Positions 34,921-43,117 of a DNA stretch of 60,319 bases are shown piece after piece (position 1 is the stretch's first letter; every line of letters begins with the position of its first letter). The DNA is taken from positions 1-60,319 of the forward strand of contig NZ_JAAXLJ010000014.1 of the NCBI RefSeq assembly GCF_012641075.1. Direction: 5' to 3'. Origin of the DNA: Secundilactobacillus angelensis. GTDB lineage: Bacteria > Bacillota > Bacilli > Lactobacillales > Lactobacillaceae. Position numbers and translations under genes: made by a program. The notes under the pieces are model-generated. The model saw nothing but the letters and a program-made list of their open reading frames with translations. It ran no database searches and had not been told where the DNA came from.

Positions 34921-36958
34921 TGGCAGTTTAGTTGTACTGACATTAATACTGCTACTTTTCAGTGGCAGCGAGAAGGCAGCCGCAAAGCAGTACACGCAGC
35001 CGTTTCAAAACAACACAACTTCATTATCGGGTAAGGCAGTTCAGTCAAATATGTACTTTGTCAAAATGGGCTATTGGAATGTGAAACAAGCAACCTTGAA
35101 TCTTAACTTTCAAGTTTCCCAGTTAAATGATCGGCAAATCTCCGACATTACCGTGACAGTTAATGACGTCACTTTCTATTCGTTTCGGCCGACTGCTACA
35201 AAGGGCATCCAGTCAAAACAAATTCAGATTCCAACCAAGCTGATTAAATCTCAAAATAATTTGCAGGTGGAGGGACAGTTGCTTAATCAAAATGCCAAGA
35301 CGATTCAAACGCCCGCAAACTGGTTAACGGTTAACGACACCAGCAACGTTAATTTTGATTACAACATTCAAAAACCAACAAAGCAGATCAACGATTTTTA
35401 CGGTCACATGACTGGGGCGGATACCATTGCTGAGAATCAGTCGGTGGTGGAAACACCGATTCAGGCAACGGATGCGGAGTTAACAGCCAGTTTACGGGCA
35501 TTGACGGGGATGACCCGCTTTGTGACATCTGAAGACCGCGAGTTGCCCATTAAGCCCCTGGGTAATGGTAAGCATGCCGATTTTAGAATGGTGATTGCTA
35601 AGTATGAACATTTACCTCGGGATTTACAGGCGAAACTGTCAGAATCAAGATTGTCTGATCACGCGGTTATTCAGGTGATCAAGTCGGGCCAACAGTCGAT
35701 CATGGTGGTCACTTCCCAATCTGACGAATTATTGGAGAAGGCAGCCCAATTTGTTGCTAATGAAGAACTTATGAGGGAAACGGACCGATCAACTAAATGG
35801 ATCAGTGCGCAAACCGATACTTTCACGTCGGTACTGCAATTCCAGGGACGTCAGCCATTATTGGAAAAAGACGCCCATGTTCAGGGAGCTGGTCATCACG
35901 TCAAGACGTTTTTTGTCCAGTTGCCCAACGATCATATGAACGCGGCGGGATCGACCATCAACTTGCGAATGCGCTACGCTAAAAACTTAGATTTTAAACG
36001 GTCATTAGTGACGATTAAAGTGAACGGTCAAGCTATTGGTAGTCAACGATTAAGTAGTCAACAAGCGAACGATGATACGTTGCGAGTGAAACTACCAGCT
36101 AATTTGCCGTTGAATAGTACTTTTACCGTGCAAGCTGATTTTGATTTGATTCTTCCTGGAGAAGGTCAATCTAAGCCAGACCAAAACGCATGGGCGTCCG
36201 TGCTAGCTGATTCCTACGCGGTTATTAAATCAAAACAGTATCAAGATTTACTTTTTGATAACTATCCCAGCTTATTTATGAAAGGCCAAGCTGTTCACAA
36301 GTTAGCGTTGGTACGACCTAGCCGATTATCCGAAAATGACTTTCAGACCATGACTAATTTATTTGGTCTCATCGGTAATTACGCTAAGCAAAATACGGGT
36401 GAATTCGAAGTTTATCATGACAAACCCAGTTCAGCTGAGTTGACGCAATCCAATATCGTTACTTTTGGGACACCCGCAACGACGCCGCTGATTAAGCAGT
36501 TGAATCATTACCTGTACTTTAAATATAACTCAGACTTCTCCGGGTTTAAAAGCAATGAAAAGTTAAGTTTAGAAGACCAATATGCCAAACGAATTGGCAC
36601 GGCACAGCTATTGCGATCGCCATTCAATCAGCACCACGGTCTTTTAGTTGTCACGGGTGCTCATGATGATGCCGTTACCAGAGCTTCGACTCAGCTTAAT
36701 CGGCAAGTAAAATTAGAGCAGTATCGCAAAGCGGATGCCATTGTTGTGGATGATAATAATCAGCATTATAGTTACCGGTTTAAGAAACAAAAGTTATTGA
36801 AAGATCAGGCCTTGAGCATTGGCTTTCAGCAACATGGTCATTTTTGGCTGTATATGGGACTGTCATTACTGGCGGTCGTATTCTTTGGTTTCGTGGTGAC
36901 TTCAATCTTATGGCGTAATGGTTTATTGAAACGAAAGGGGAATTGGCATGAACGTTGA
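34868..36958 (+). CDS. BcsB-like polysaccharide synthase partner (PssD-like)
   Basis: About 696 aa. Signal-anchor near the N-terminus, a long extracellular part and a single C-terminal TM helix (FWLYMGLSLLAVVFFGFVVTSILW). It begins with a BcsB-type beta-sandwich (GYWNVKQATLNLNF, ITVTVNDVTFYSF) and contains a second one near residue 370 (STINLRMRYAKNLDF, VTIKVNGQAIGSQRL). The GTG at 34868 with a GGTGG site is preferred; the ATG at 34847 is an alternative. Either way it overlaps the GT2 gene by more than 50 nt, which is unusual and implies tight coupling. It should guide the nascent glycan across the envelope. Confidence 0.85.
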   Translation: MNKFFINKPDGIKQNVINGSLVVLTLILLLFSGSEKAAAKQYTQPFQNNTTSLSGKAVQSNMYFVKMGYWNVKQATLNLNFQVSQLNDRQISDITVTVNDVTFYSFRPTATKGIQSKQIQIPTKLIKSQNNLQVEGQLLNQNAKTIQTPANWLTVNDTSNVNFDYNIQKPTKQINDFYGHMTGADTIAENQSVVETPIQATDAELTASLRALTGMTRFVTSEDRELPIKPLGNGKHADFRMVIAKYEHLPRDLQAKLSESRLSDHAVIQVIKSGQQSIMVVTSQSDELLEKAAQFVANEELMRETDRSTKWISAQTDTFTSVLQFQGRQPLLEKDAHVQGAGHHVKTFFVQLPNDHMNAAGSTINLRMRYAKNLDFKRSLVTIKVNGQAIGSQRLSSQQANDDTLRVKLPANLPLNSTFTVQADFDLILPGEGQSKPDQNAWASVLADSYAVIKSKQYQDLLFDNYPSLFMKGQAVHKLALVRPSRLSENDFQTMTNLFGLIGNYAKQNTGEFEVYHDKPSSAELTQSNIVTFGTPATTPLIKQLNHYLYFKYNSDFSGFKSNEKLSLEDQYAKRIGTAQLLRSPFNQHHGLLVVTGAHDDAVTRASTQLNRQVKLEQYRKADAIVVDDNNQHYSYRFKKQKLLKDQALSIGFQQHGHFWLYMGLSLLAVVFFGFVVTSILWRNGLLKRKGNWHER

Positions 36959-37805
36959 TGATCGTGGTCGGGCTAGCTTACAAGCAGACATTGGCTTGGT
37001 TGTTTTTATCACTCTGGTTAGTTTGACGGCTATTTTAGTCGGTATTTCAGCCAATCTGATCTGGAATCTGATTTATCTGGGGATCACATTAGTGGTGATG
37101 TTAATTACCTACTTTTATGGGCTGATCCCAGGAATGCTAAGCAATTTACTCTTTATCTTTTGCCAAGTTGTTTCAACCGCATACATTAACGTTTCTCTGC
37201 ATCAAACAATCCCGTTGAAAATGGCTTTTTGGTTGATCTTACCCGGATTGCTGAGTGGTGCATTGGCGGTGATGACCAGTAAACAGCAGCTGCTGCAACT
37301 GGACAATCATAAGCTCCGTAACCAACTCACGGAGCGAGGTGCTTTTGATGTTCAGACTAACTTACGCACATTAGTGGCGTTCTCCACGGATGCGAGAGTG
37401 TATATTGAAAATCATCGTCGCTTTCATTTGCCAGTCACAATGCTCGTGTTCCGAATTCGGTATTATCAGGAGCTGCAACGGATGCTGAGCGAGGAACAGA
37501 ATCGAATGTTGCTGCGCGTGATTTCGGATACTTTAACGACGGTGGCAGCCGACAATGATCTGTCTTATTTTCTGGATCCAGAAAAGCCAACTTGGGGAAT
37601 GATTCTCCATTCCGATGAAGGACAAGCACAACAAATCGTTGACCAAATTAAGCAGCGTTTTTGCCAGGAATTGCAAAGTCATGAGCAGTTGAAACAACTG
37701 GATACCTCATTGACTGCTGGCATGGCGAGTTGGAACACATCAACTATGGACAGTCCCTATGATTTAATGAAGCAAAGCATTCGGGAAACAGAGTATGATG
37801 TTTAG
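36948..37805 (+). CDS. Membrane protein with degenerate GGDEF-like domain (PssE-like putative c-di-GMP receptor)
   Basis: 285 aa. Three to four TM helices (residues about 14-110), a short coiled linker (KQQLLQLDNHKLRNQL), then a domain whose pattern follows GGDEF proteins (RFHLPVTMLVFRIRYYQEL ... RVISDTL ... AGMASW). The catalytic GGDEF is replaced by LDPEKPTW (about 209-216) and the I-site Arg is missing, so it cannot make c-di-GMP. In Listeria a degenerate GGDEF protein in the same place of the pss operon has been proposed as the c-di-GMP receptor; the same job is inferred here. ATG with AAAGGGG 7 nt upstream, overlapping the previous gene by 11 nt. Confidence 0.78.
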   Translation: MNVDDRGRASLQADIGLVVFITLVSLTAILVGISANLIWNLIYLGITLVVMLITYFYGLIPGMLSNLLFIFCQVVSTAYINVSLHQTIPLKMAFWLILPGLLSGALAVMTSKQQLLQLDNHKLRNQLTERGAFDVQTNLRTLVAFSTDARVYIENHRRFHLPVTMLVFRIRYYQELQRMLSEEQNRMLLRVISDTLTTVAADNDLSYFLDPEKPTWGMILHSDEGQAQQIVDQIKQRFCQELQSHEQLKQLDTSLTAGMASWNTSTMDSPYDLMKQSIRETEYDV

Positions 37806-37834
37806 TCTGAACTTGACTATTGTTATCTGAAATC

Positions 37835-37875
37835 AAAAATCACGTTCAAGTCGTTGGGGACTGAACGTGATTTTT
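37835..37875. terminator. Terminator of the exopolysaccharide operon
   Basis: AAAAATCACGTTCAAGTC against GACTGAACGTGATTTTT, a 17-bp stem with one bulge; works in both directions. Confidence 0.85.
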
Positions 37876-37891
37876 GTGTGTTATGCATGGC

Positions 37892-39298
37892 TTAATTCTC
37901 TTGATCTTCCTTTTCATAACCTGGCGCAGTAAACCGCGGCATGGTTCTACCAGCAGTCGCTTCTTTATCAACGGCCAGCTGGGCAACTTGATTCAGATAG
38001 TTAAAGGGATAGTCAAAGTTAGGTTGGAACAGCATATCGACAAATGCTAAATCATCAATGGTGTTGTTATTTTGGATGGCGATTGAGACCGCATTTGCTG
38101 ATTGGGTAATGTCGTGTTTGCTGAGCAACTGCGCTCCTAGAACACGACGGGTAGTCTTCTCATAGACCAGCACGATGACCAGGCGATCGGTGGAAGGCAT
38201 ATAGTCTGGCCGCCATGTTCCATCAAAGGTGACGCTATCTGCATCAATGCCGCGCTTAAGTGCATGCGTCAGTGTGAGACCAGTGGTTGCTAATGCGTTA
38301 CCGTAGATTTTTAGAGCTGAACTAGCCTGTGTGCCAACGTAAGGATGGGTGTGTGCAAAAATATTATGAGCGACCAACGTTCCTTGCCGGATGGCGACAC
38401 TTGCCAGTGGTGTGTAAGCCGATGAACCCGTTGGATTAAACCGCACCATGCAACAGTCACCAGCCGCGTAAATATCGGGATCCGACGTTTGTAGAAAGCG
38501 GTTCGTTAAAAATGAGCCGTGTCGTTCAATTTTGACTTGTCCTGATAATAGTGAAGTATTAGGAGTAAAACCGGTGCTGACGATTGCCATATCGGTCTTA
38601 AAATCGCCTTGGTTAGTTTCAATCGTAATCTGGTCAGTGTTATCATCACCGGTAAAGGCACTAACTTGCGTGTCTAAATGAACGTCCACATGATGTTCCT
38701 TTAATAGTTTAACTGCCCAATTGGACATACTGTCGTCGACATAGTTGTTCAAGACTTGAGAGCGAGCTTGAAAAACACTCACATGATGACCGGTTCCGGA
38801 AAGTGCTTCAGCAAATTCCACGCCGGAGTAACCAGCTCCAATAATGGCGATGTTGTGATATTCTTTGGACGCTTTATAGATGGCTTGGGCCTGCTGATAG
38901 TTCTTGCATAATAGAACCCGAGTGTTATCGATACCATAAAGAGGGGGGACCTTAACGGATGAGCCGGTAGTCATGATTAATTTATCATAAGTATCCTCGA
39001 AAACTTCTCCAGTTTCCATATTAGCAACTTGGATAGTATGTGCCTTGGCGTCAACCTTAAGGACATCGTGTCTGTCATGGACGGTCGCACCCATGTCTCT
39101 AAGTTCCTGGGGTGAAGAATAGAACATATCTTCAAGTTGTTTGACTTCACCCTCAAGATAAAGGGAAATGCCACAGGAGAGAAAAGAAAAGTTATCGGTG
39201 CGTTCATAAATCGTGAGGTCAGTTTCTGGATGGGTCTTCATAATTTCCGTTGCGGCAACTGTACCAGCATGAGTACAACCAATGATAATGACTTTCAT
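37892..39298 (-). CDS. FAD-dependent NADH oxidase-like flavoprotein (Nox/CoADR family)
   Basis: 468 aa. FAD-binding N-terminus VIIIGCTHAGT, the single redox-active Cys in SFLSCGISLYL (near residue 42), an NAD-binding fold (IAIIGAGYSGVEFAEAL), and the late FAD-contact block DIYAAGDCC. It belongs to the family of water-forming NADH oxidases and CoA-disulfide reductases; in lactobacilli NADH oxidase is the usual role, regenerating NAD+ with O2. Monocistronic on the minus strand, between the exopolysaccharide operon and the EAL gene, with no apparent link to either. Confidence 0.9.
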   Translation of the reverse strand: MKVIIIGCTHAGTVAATEIMKTHPETDLTIYERTDNFSFLSCGISLYLEGEVKQLEDMFYSSPQELRDMGATVHDRHDVLKVDAKAHTIQVANMETGEVFEDTYDKLIMTTGSSVKVPPLYGIDNTRVLLCKNYQQAQAIYKASKEYHNIAIIGAGYSGVEFAEALSGTGHHVSVFQARSQVLNNYVDDSMSNWAVKLLKEHHVDVHLDTQVSAFTGDDNTDQITIETNQGDFKTDMAIVSTGFTPNTSLLSGQVKIERHGSFLTNRFLQTSDPDIYAAGDCCMVRFNPTGSSAYTPLASVAIRQGTLVAHNIFAHTHPYVGTQASSALKIYGNALATTGLTLTHALKRGIDADSVTFDGTWRPDYMPSTDRLVIVLVYEKTTRRVLGAQLLSKHDITQSANAVSIAIQNNNTIDDLAFVDMLFQPNFDYPFNYLNQVAQLAVDKEATAGRTMPRFTAPGYEKEDQEN

Positions 39299-39420
39299 AC
39301 TTACAAACCCTCATTTCGTATACAAATTAGTGAATACTATCAGAATTTTAATGAATCCATAAAAAAGTATTTTATAAATGATATAATCAGACTTGAAAAT
39401 AACCTTAGGGAGGAAACGTC

Positions 39421-40092
39421 GTGTACAGGTACTTTATCCAACCACAATTGAATAAATTTACTAATTCATTGATTGGCTACGAAATGTTAATTCGTAAGTA
39501 CGATGATGAACACTGGCGTCTCCCGCAAAACTTTGCTGCCATTCCAGTGGATGAACAGATTGATTTATTGAAGAAAACTGCCCATCGAATTGGCTTGAAA
39601 GTTGGTTCTATTTCCTTTAATCTCAATCGGCGTCGGTTCATAGATCCCCACATGGAGGAAGCCTTGATTGGCGTCCAAAGTGAAATTTTCCCGGTTAAAT
39701 TGATTATAGAGGTAACCGAGGAAGAAAGCGACCTGCAGGAACAAGTTCCCGATGAAAAAATTGCATTGAGTGCTAAACGCTATGCGGGAAAAGGTGTTCA
39801 GATTAGTTTAGACGATGTTGGGAGTGGTTGCAATACTTACGAACACATTAAACCACTCTTAGCATATGCGAATGAAATCAAATTTGCCATGCAGAACTTT
39901 CGTAACGAAAATAAAGAAAGCAAAATTGTTAGTCAACTCAAATTCTGGAAAATGATTGCCGATAAGTATCAGATTAGATTAGTGGTTGAAGGAACCGAGA
40001 CTGAAGAAGAGGACCAATTACTGGATGATCTAGATTTACCTTATCGGCAAGGTTACTTTTATGGTAGACCACATCTTGTTAAATTGGAATAG
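39421..40092 (+). CDS. EAL-only c-di-GMP phosphodiesterase
   Basis: 223 aa, little more than a bare EAL domain without TM or sensor. The signature reads EML instead of EAL (Glu21). The key residues are in place: Asn67, Glu97 in IIEVTE, Asp131-Asp132 in LDDVGSG, Lys154, Glu190 in VVEGTETE, and Gln210 in RQGYFYGRP. It should therefore hydrolyse c-di-GMP to pGpG. The start is GTG 39421 with GGGAGG 7 nt upstream. Its closeness to the pss-like operon suggests it lowers the signal that activates that exopolysaccharide. No diguanylate cyclase is in the window. Confidence 0.88.
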   Translation: MYRYFIQPQLNKFTNSLIGYEMLIRKYDDEHWRLPQNFAAIPVDEQIDLLKKTAHRIGLKVGSISFNLNRRRFIDPHMEEALIGVQSEIFPVKLIIEVTEEESDLQEQVPDEKIALSAKRYAGKGVQISLDDVGSGCNTYEHIKPLLAYANEIKFAMQNFRNENKESKIVSQLKFWKMIADKYQIRLVVEGTETEEEDQLLDDLDLPYRQGYFYGRPHLVKLE

Positions 40093-40110
40093 TGAACAAA
40101 ATGATTGACC

Positions 40111-40152
40111 AAAAGGCGATTACGAGTGAGAGATCACTGGTAACCGCCTTTT
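40111..40152. terminator. Bidirectional terminator
   Basis: AAAAGGCGATTAC/GTAACCGCCTTTT stem with one mismatch between convergent genes. Confidence 0.75.
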
Positions 40153-40155
40153 AGG

Positions 40156-41514
40156 TTAAAATGTTTTTACTTTTCCGTGGAATTTAACAAAGTATAGCAG
40201 TGTCATAATTGCTAGGAAGATAACTCCAACGATGATTGACACCCGAGTCTCTGGGTTAAAGAACATAAAGACTAATGTGACAAATAAGAAAGCGAGTGTC
40301 ACGTAATTTGACCATGGAGACAGTGGCATTTTGAACGGATGGTTAGTCATTGAGTCTTGATGTTGCTTTCTGAATTCCAGTTGGCTGATCAAGATAACAA
40401 TCCAAGGAATCATCCCGGGCAAGACACTAGAGCTGTACACCATAACGAATATGTTGTCGGCGTCCTTGAAGAAGTATGGTGCCACGAAGTCTAGGACAAC
40501 ACCCAAGAAGATCCCGAACGAAATTGCAATAACCGAATAGAATGGCACACCATGGCGATTTAGTTTTAAAAAGCGTTGCGGTAGTTGACCGTTGTTCGCT
40601 AGGGTGTATGACATTCGGCTGGCACTGTAAATACCAGAGTTAGAACCAGATAAGGCTGCCGTAATCACGACAAAGTTAATGATTGATGCAGCTGAAGTGA
40701 TACCAACTTTTGCGAAAGTTTCAACGAATGGCGAGCCAACGTTATTCAACTGGTTCCATGGATAAATACTCAAGATCACAAAGATAGCACCAATGTAGAA
40801 AATCAAAATTCTAAAGACAGTTGAGCGAATTGCTTTAACTAGGGTTTGCTGTGGGTTTTCAGCTTCACCAGCCGTAACCCCAATCAATTCGATTCCTTGA
40901 TAAGAAGCTAAAACAATCGATAAGGCAAAAATAAAGCCTTTAAAACCACCAGTGAAGAACCCGTGAGTCCACATGTTGGAAATACCAATAGGGTGGAGGT
41001 GATTGCCGATCCCAAGAACGATCACGCCAAGGCCAACAATAATCATCAGAATGATGGTGACCACCTTAATCAGTGCAAACCAAAATTCGAGTTCGCCAAA
41101 CATCTTAACTGAAATTAAGTTGGCCAAACAAAGGAAGGTAATGGCAACGATACCTGGGACCCAGGCTGGTAGACCTGGCCACCAGAACTTGAAGTAGCCA
41201 CCAATAGCAATCATTTCACTCATACCAACGATCACGAATTGGAAAATATTACTCCAAGCGGTCAAATAACCGGCTAACGGACTGATATATTCGGTAGCAA
41301 ACTTTGAGAATGAACCCGTATCTGGATCAACATACAACATTTCCCCCAACGCCCGCATGATAAGATATAAGAAAATCCCTGCGATGGCATATGCAATCAA
41401 TACAGATGGCCCGGTCCACTTAATGGTTGAAGTTGAGCCCATAAAGAGCCCGACACCAATCGTTCCGCCGAGCGCAATCATCTGCATCTGACGCGCACTT
41501 AATTTTCGTTTCAT
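40156..41514 (-). CDS. Amino-acid permease (APC superfamily, AAT family)
   Basis: 452 aa, 12 TM helices. Typical AAT start: QMIALGGTIGVGLFMGS, then YLIMRALGEML and the SYQGIELIGVTAGEAENP block in the sixth/seventh helix region. Relatives carry aromatic amino acids, proline, Ala/Ser/Gly or GABA, and specificity cannot be read by eye. AAGGGA lies 10 nt before the ATG. The leader contains an AT-closed hairpin (41536-41577), possibly a weak attenuator. The rest of 41578-41804 shows no ORF. Confidence 0.92.
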   Translation of the reverse strand: MKRKLSARQMQMIALGGTIGVGLFMGSTSTIKWTGPSVLIAYAIAGIFLYLIMRALGEMLYVDPDTGSFSKFATEYISPLAGYLTAWSNIFQFVIVGMSEMIAIGGYFKFWWPGLPAWVPGIVAITFLCLANLISVKMFGELEFWFALIKVVTIILMIIVGLGVIVLGIGNHLHPIGISNMWTHGFFTGGFKGFIFALSIVLASYQGIELIGVTAGEAENPQQTLVKAIRSTVFRILIFYIGAIFVILSIYPWNQLNNVGSPFVETFAKVGITSAASIINFVVITAALSGSNSGIYSASRMSYTLANNGQLPQRFLKLNRHGVPFYSVIAISFGIFLGVVLDFVAPYFFKDADNIFVMVYSSSVLPGMIPWIVILISQLEFRKQHQDSMTNHPFKMPLSPWSNYVTLAFLFVTLVFMFFNPETRVSIIVGVIFLAIMTLLYFVKFHGKVKTF

Positions 41515-41535
41515 AATTTTTAATCCCTTTCACAT

Positions 41536-41577
41536 AAAAATGGGGCTCCCCCAAGGATTGAACTAACGACCATTTTT
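41536..41577. repeat. Hairpin in the permease leader
   Basis: AAAAATGG/CCATTTTT arms with a C- and G-rich interior (GGCTCCCCC). It has T runs in both directions, so it may end transcripts or attenuate the permease mRNA. Weak. Confidence 0.3.
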
Positions 41578-41804
41578 ATAAGCAATATGTATATTCGATC
41601 TTGTTATATCATGGCTGATGTTAGCTACGCCTCACTAATTTTTATTAGTTTTGTATGAGAATAATGTTACACGAAGTTGGATGCAAGTGCAAATTAAATC
41701 CTGATGATGAATAATTTTTCGTTTACTTATATCTGTTAGAGACATCACATCAAAGAAAATTGAAAAGTTGTAGAATAGGAAGAAACGACAGATGAAGGTG
41801 CAAT

Positions 41805-42749
41805 ATGATTGAACAACATCGGCTATGGCAGGACTTGAACTGGGTTTCCGTGGATCAGCCGGATACCCATGATTTTAATCGGTTAAGGGATACTTACCAA
41901 ATTAAGAAAAAATACATTGGCTACATGCGTGATATTCGCGAACGAGCACGCTTCGACTTTGATACAGAAACTAAGTGCAGTCTGCTGATTTTTCGCTCTG
42001 TGAATCAGGGTGAAGAAGGACTAGATAGCGGTGAATACCTGGAAACAGTGCCATTTTGTATCCTAATTAAGGGTCAAGATTTGATTACCGTCACCCACCC
42101 GAGAAATACATACATCACTGATTTACTAAAAGAAGTGATTGATGATACCAAAAAGGATGACAAACAGCCCGCCGATACATTAATGACGATTGCCTTCAAG
42201 TTGATTTTTCGATTGAATGAAAATTATCTGGATCGAATTGATGATATGAATAAGGCGCGGGAATCATTGGAAACATTTCAGAAACGCCCTAGTAATAAAC
42301 AAATCACTCAGTTATCTAATTTGGATAAACGGTTGGTGTATTTAAAGACAGCTGCAAATAACAACGTGATTGCGATTCGTCAACTTCAGGTGTTATCGGA
42401 TGCGGATGATGATCCGTTAACGTTATCGGTTTCTGAGGTTCAACACTTGAAGGATCTAAGAGTCGAAGTTGAACAGAGCCGCGAAGTTGCTAATCTGGCG
42501 GCCGAAATTGCTGATCAAGTGGTCAGCACCTACAGCAACATTTTGGACAATAGTATTAACAACACGATGAGGCTTTTAACTGTGTGGTCTTTGGCACTGG
42601 CAATTCCGCCAATTGTTTCTAGTTTTTGGGGTCAGAACATGCCGTTACCACTGGCTAAAGAGCCGTGGAGTTGGGTCTTTTCGATTATTATTTCGGTTAT
42701 TCCGATTGGATTGTTACTCTGGTATCTCAAAAAACATCATGATATTTAA
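41805..42749 (+). CDS. CorA-family divalent cation transporter with GQN variant motif
   Basis: 314 aa. A long soluble N-terminal domain with extended helices, then two C-terminal TM segments, the CorA plan. The pore-mouth motif after the first TM, normally GMN, is GQN here (residues 276-278, FWGQNMPLP). The helix before the pore (NSINNTMRLLTVWSLALAIPPIVSSFWG) is otherwise typical. The ATG is preceded by an AAGGTG-like site. Magnesium or another divalent cation is likely, but the changed motif could alter selectivity. Monocistronic. Confidence 0.85.
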   Translation: MIEQHRLWQDLNWVSVDQPDTHDFNRLRDTYQIKKKYIGYMRDIRERARFDFDTETKCSLLIFRSVNQGEEGLDSGEYLETVPFCILIKGQDLITVTHPRNTYITDLLKEVIDDTKKDDKQPADTLMTIAFKLIFRLNENYLDRIDDMNKARESLETFQKRPSNKQITQLSNLDKRLVYLKTAANNNVIAIRQLQVLSDADDDPLTLSVSEVQHLKDLRVEVEQSREVANLAAEIADQVVSTYSNILDNSINNTMRLLTVWSLALAIPPIVSSFWGQNMPLPLAKEPWSWVFSIIISVIPIGLLLWYLKKHHDI

Positions 42750-42761
42750 TTTAATTTCCCC

Positions 42762-42790
42762 TTGACGAATGAGAAAACGGGGTATATATT
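42762..42790 (+). promoter_or_regulatory. Promoter of the Val T-box transcript
   Basis: TTGACG-N17-TATATT directly upstream of the T-box leader. Confidence 0.7.
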
Positions 42791-42796
42791 AAATTC

Positions 42797-43085
42797 ATAT
42801 TAATAAATGATGAGAAAAGCAAATGCGATGATAAGGAGAGTAGCTACTGGTGCATGCCAAGTGAGCCCCGCAAAGTGTGAAGGGGTGTTTGAGCCTTTAG
42901 TGAAAGTAGCCTTTGAGCAATGGATGCGATTAATGAGTGTCCATGGTGTATCCGCCTTACTGGATTAGCGTATCGTCCCGGGACTGTACGTGAAAGGTGT
43001 TTATCTGCGAAGATAGCACGAATTAAGGTGGTACAGCGCACACGCGCCCTTGATCAGGTGATGAACTTGGTCAGGGGCGCTTTTT
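42797..43085 (+). promoter_or_regulatory. T-box leader, specifier read as GTA (Val)
   Basis: The T-box sequence AAGGTGGTACAGCG (43025-43038) is followed by a GC-rich terminator (GCGCCCTTGATC/GGTCAGGGGCGC and TTTTT, 43044-43085). In Stem I the segment ending CTTTGAGC lines up with known T-boxes so that GTA (42906-42908), after GAAA, is the specifier codon: valine. The AGTA of the specifier loop 5' side is also visible near 42839. Uncharged tRNA-Val would allow read-through into the dehydrogenase gene. Confidence 0.85.
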
Positions 43086-43117
43086 CTTGTTAAATAAAAA
43101 ATTGGAGTGTGATTTTA

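Noticed and set aside
41536-41577. tRNA-like 3' half (GTTCAATCC next to GGGGGAGCC) in the permease leader
   Set aside because: The T-arm stem does not pair and no other tRNA arm can be found; only a hairpin was reported.
42844-43041. Minus-strand ORF across the Val T-box
   Set aside because: A structured RNA leader, no SD.
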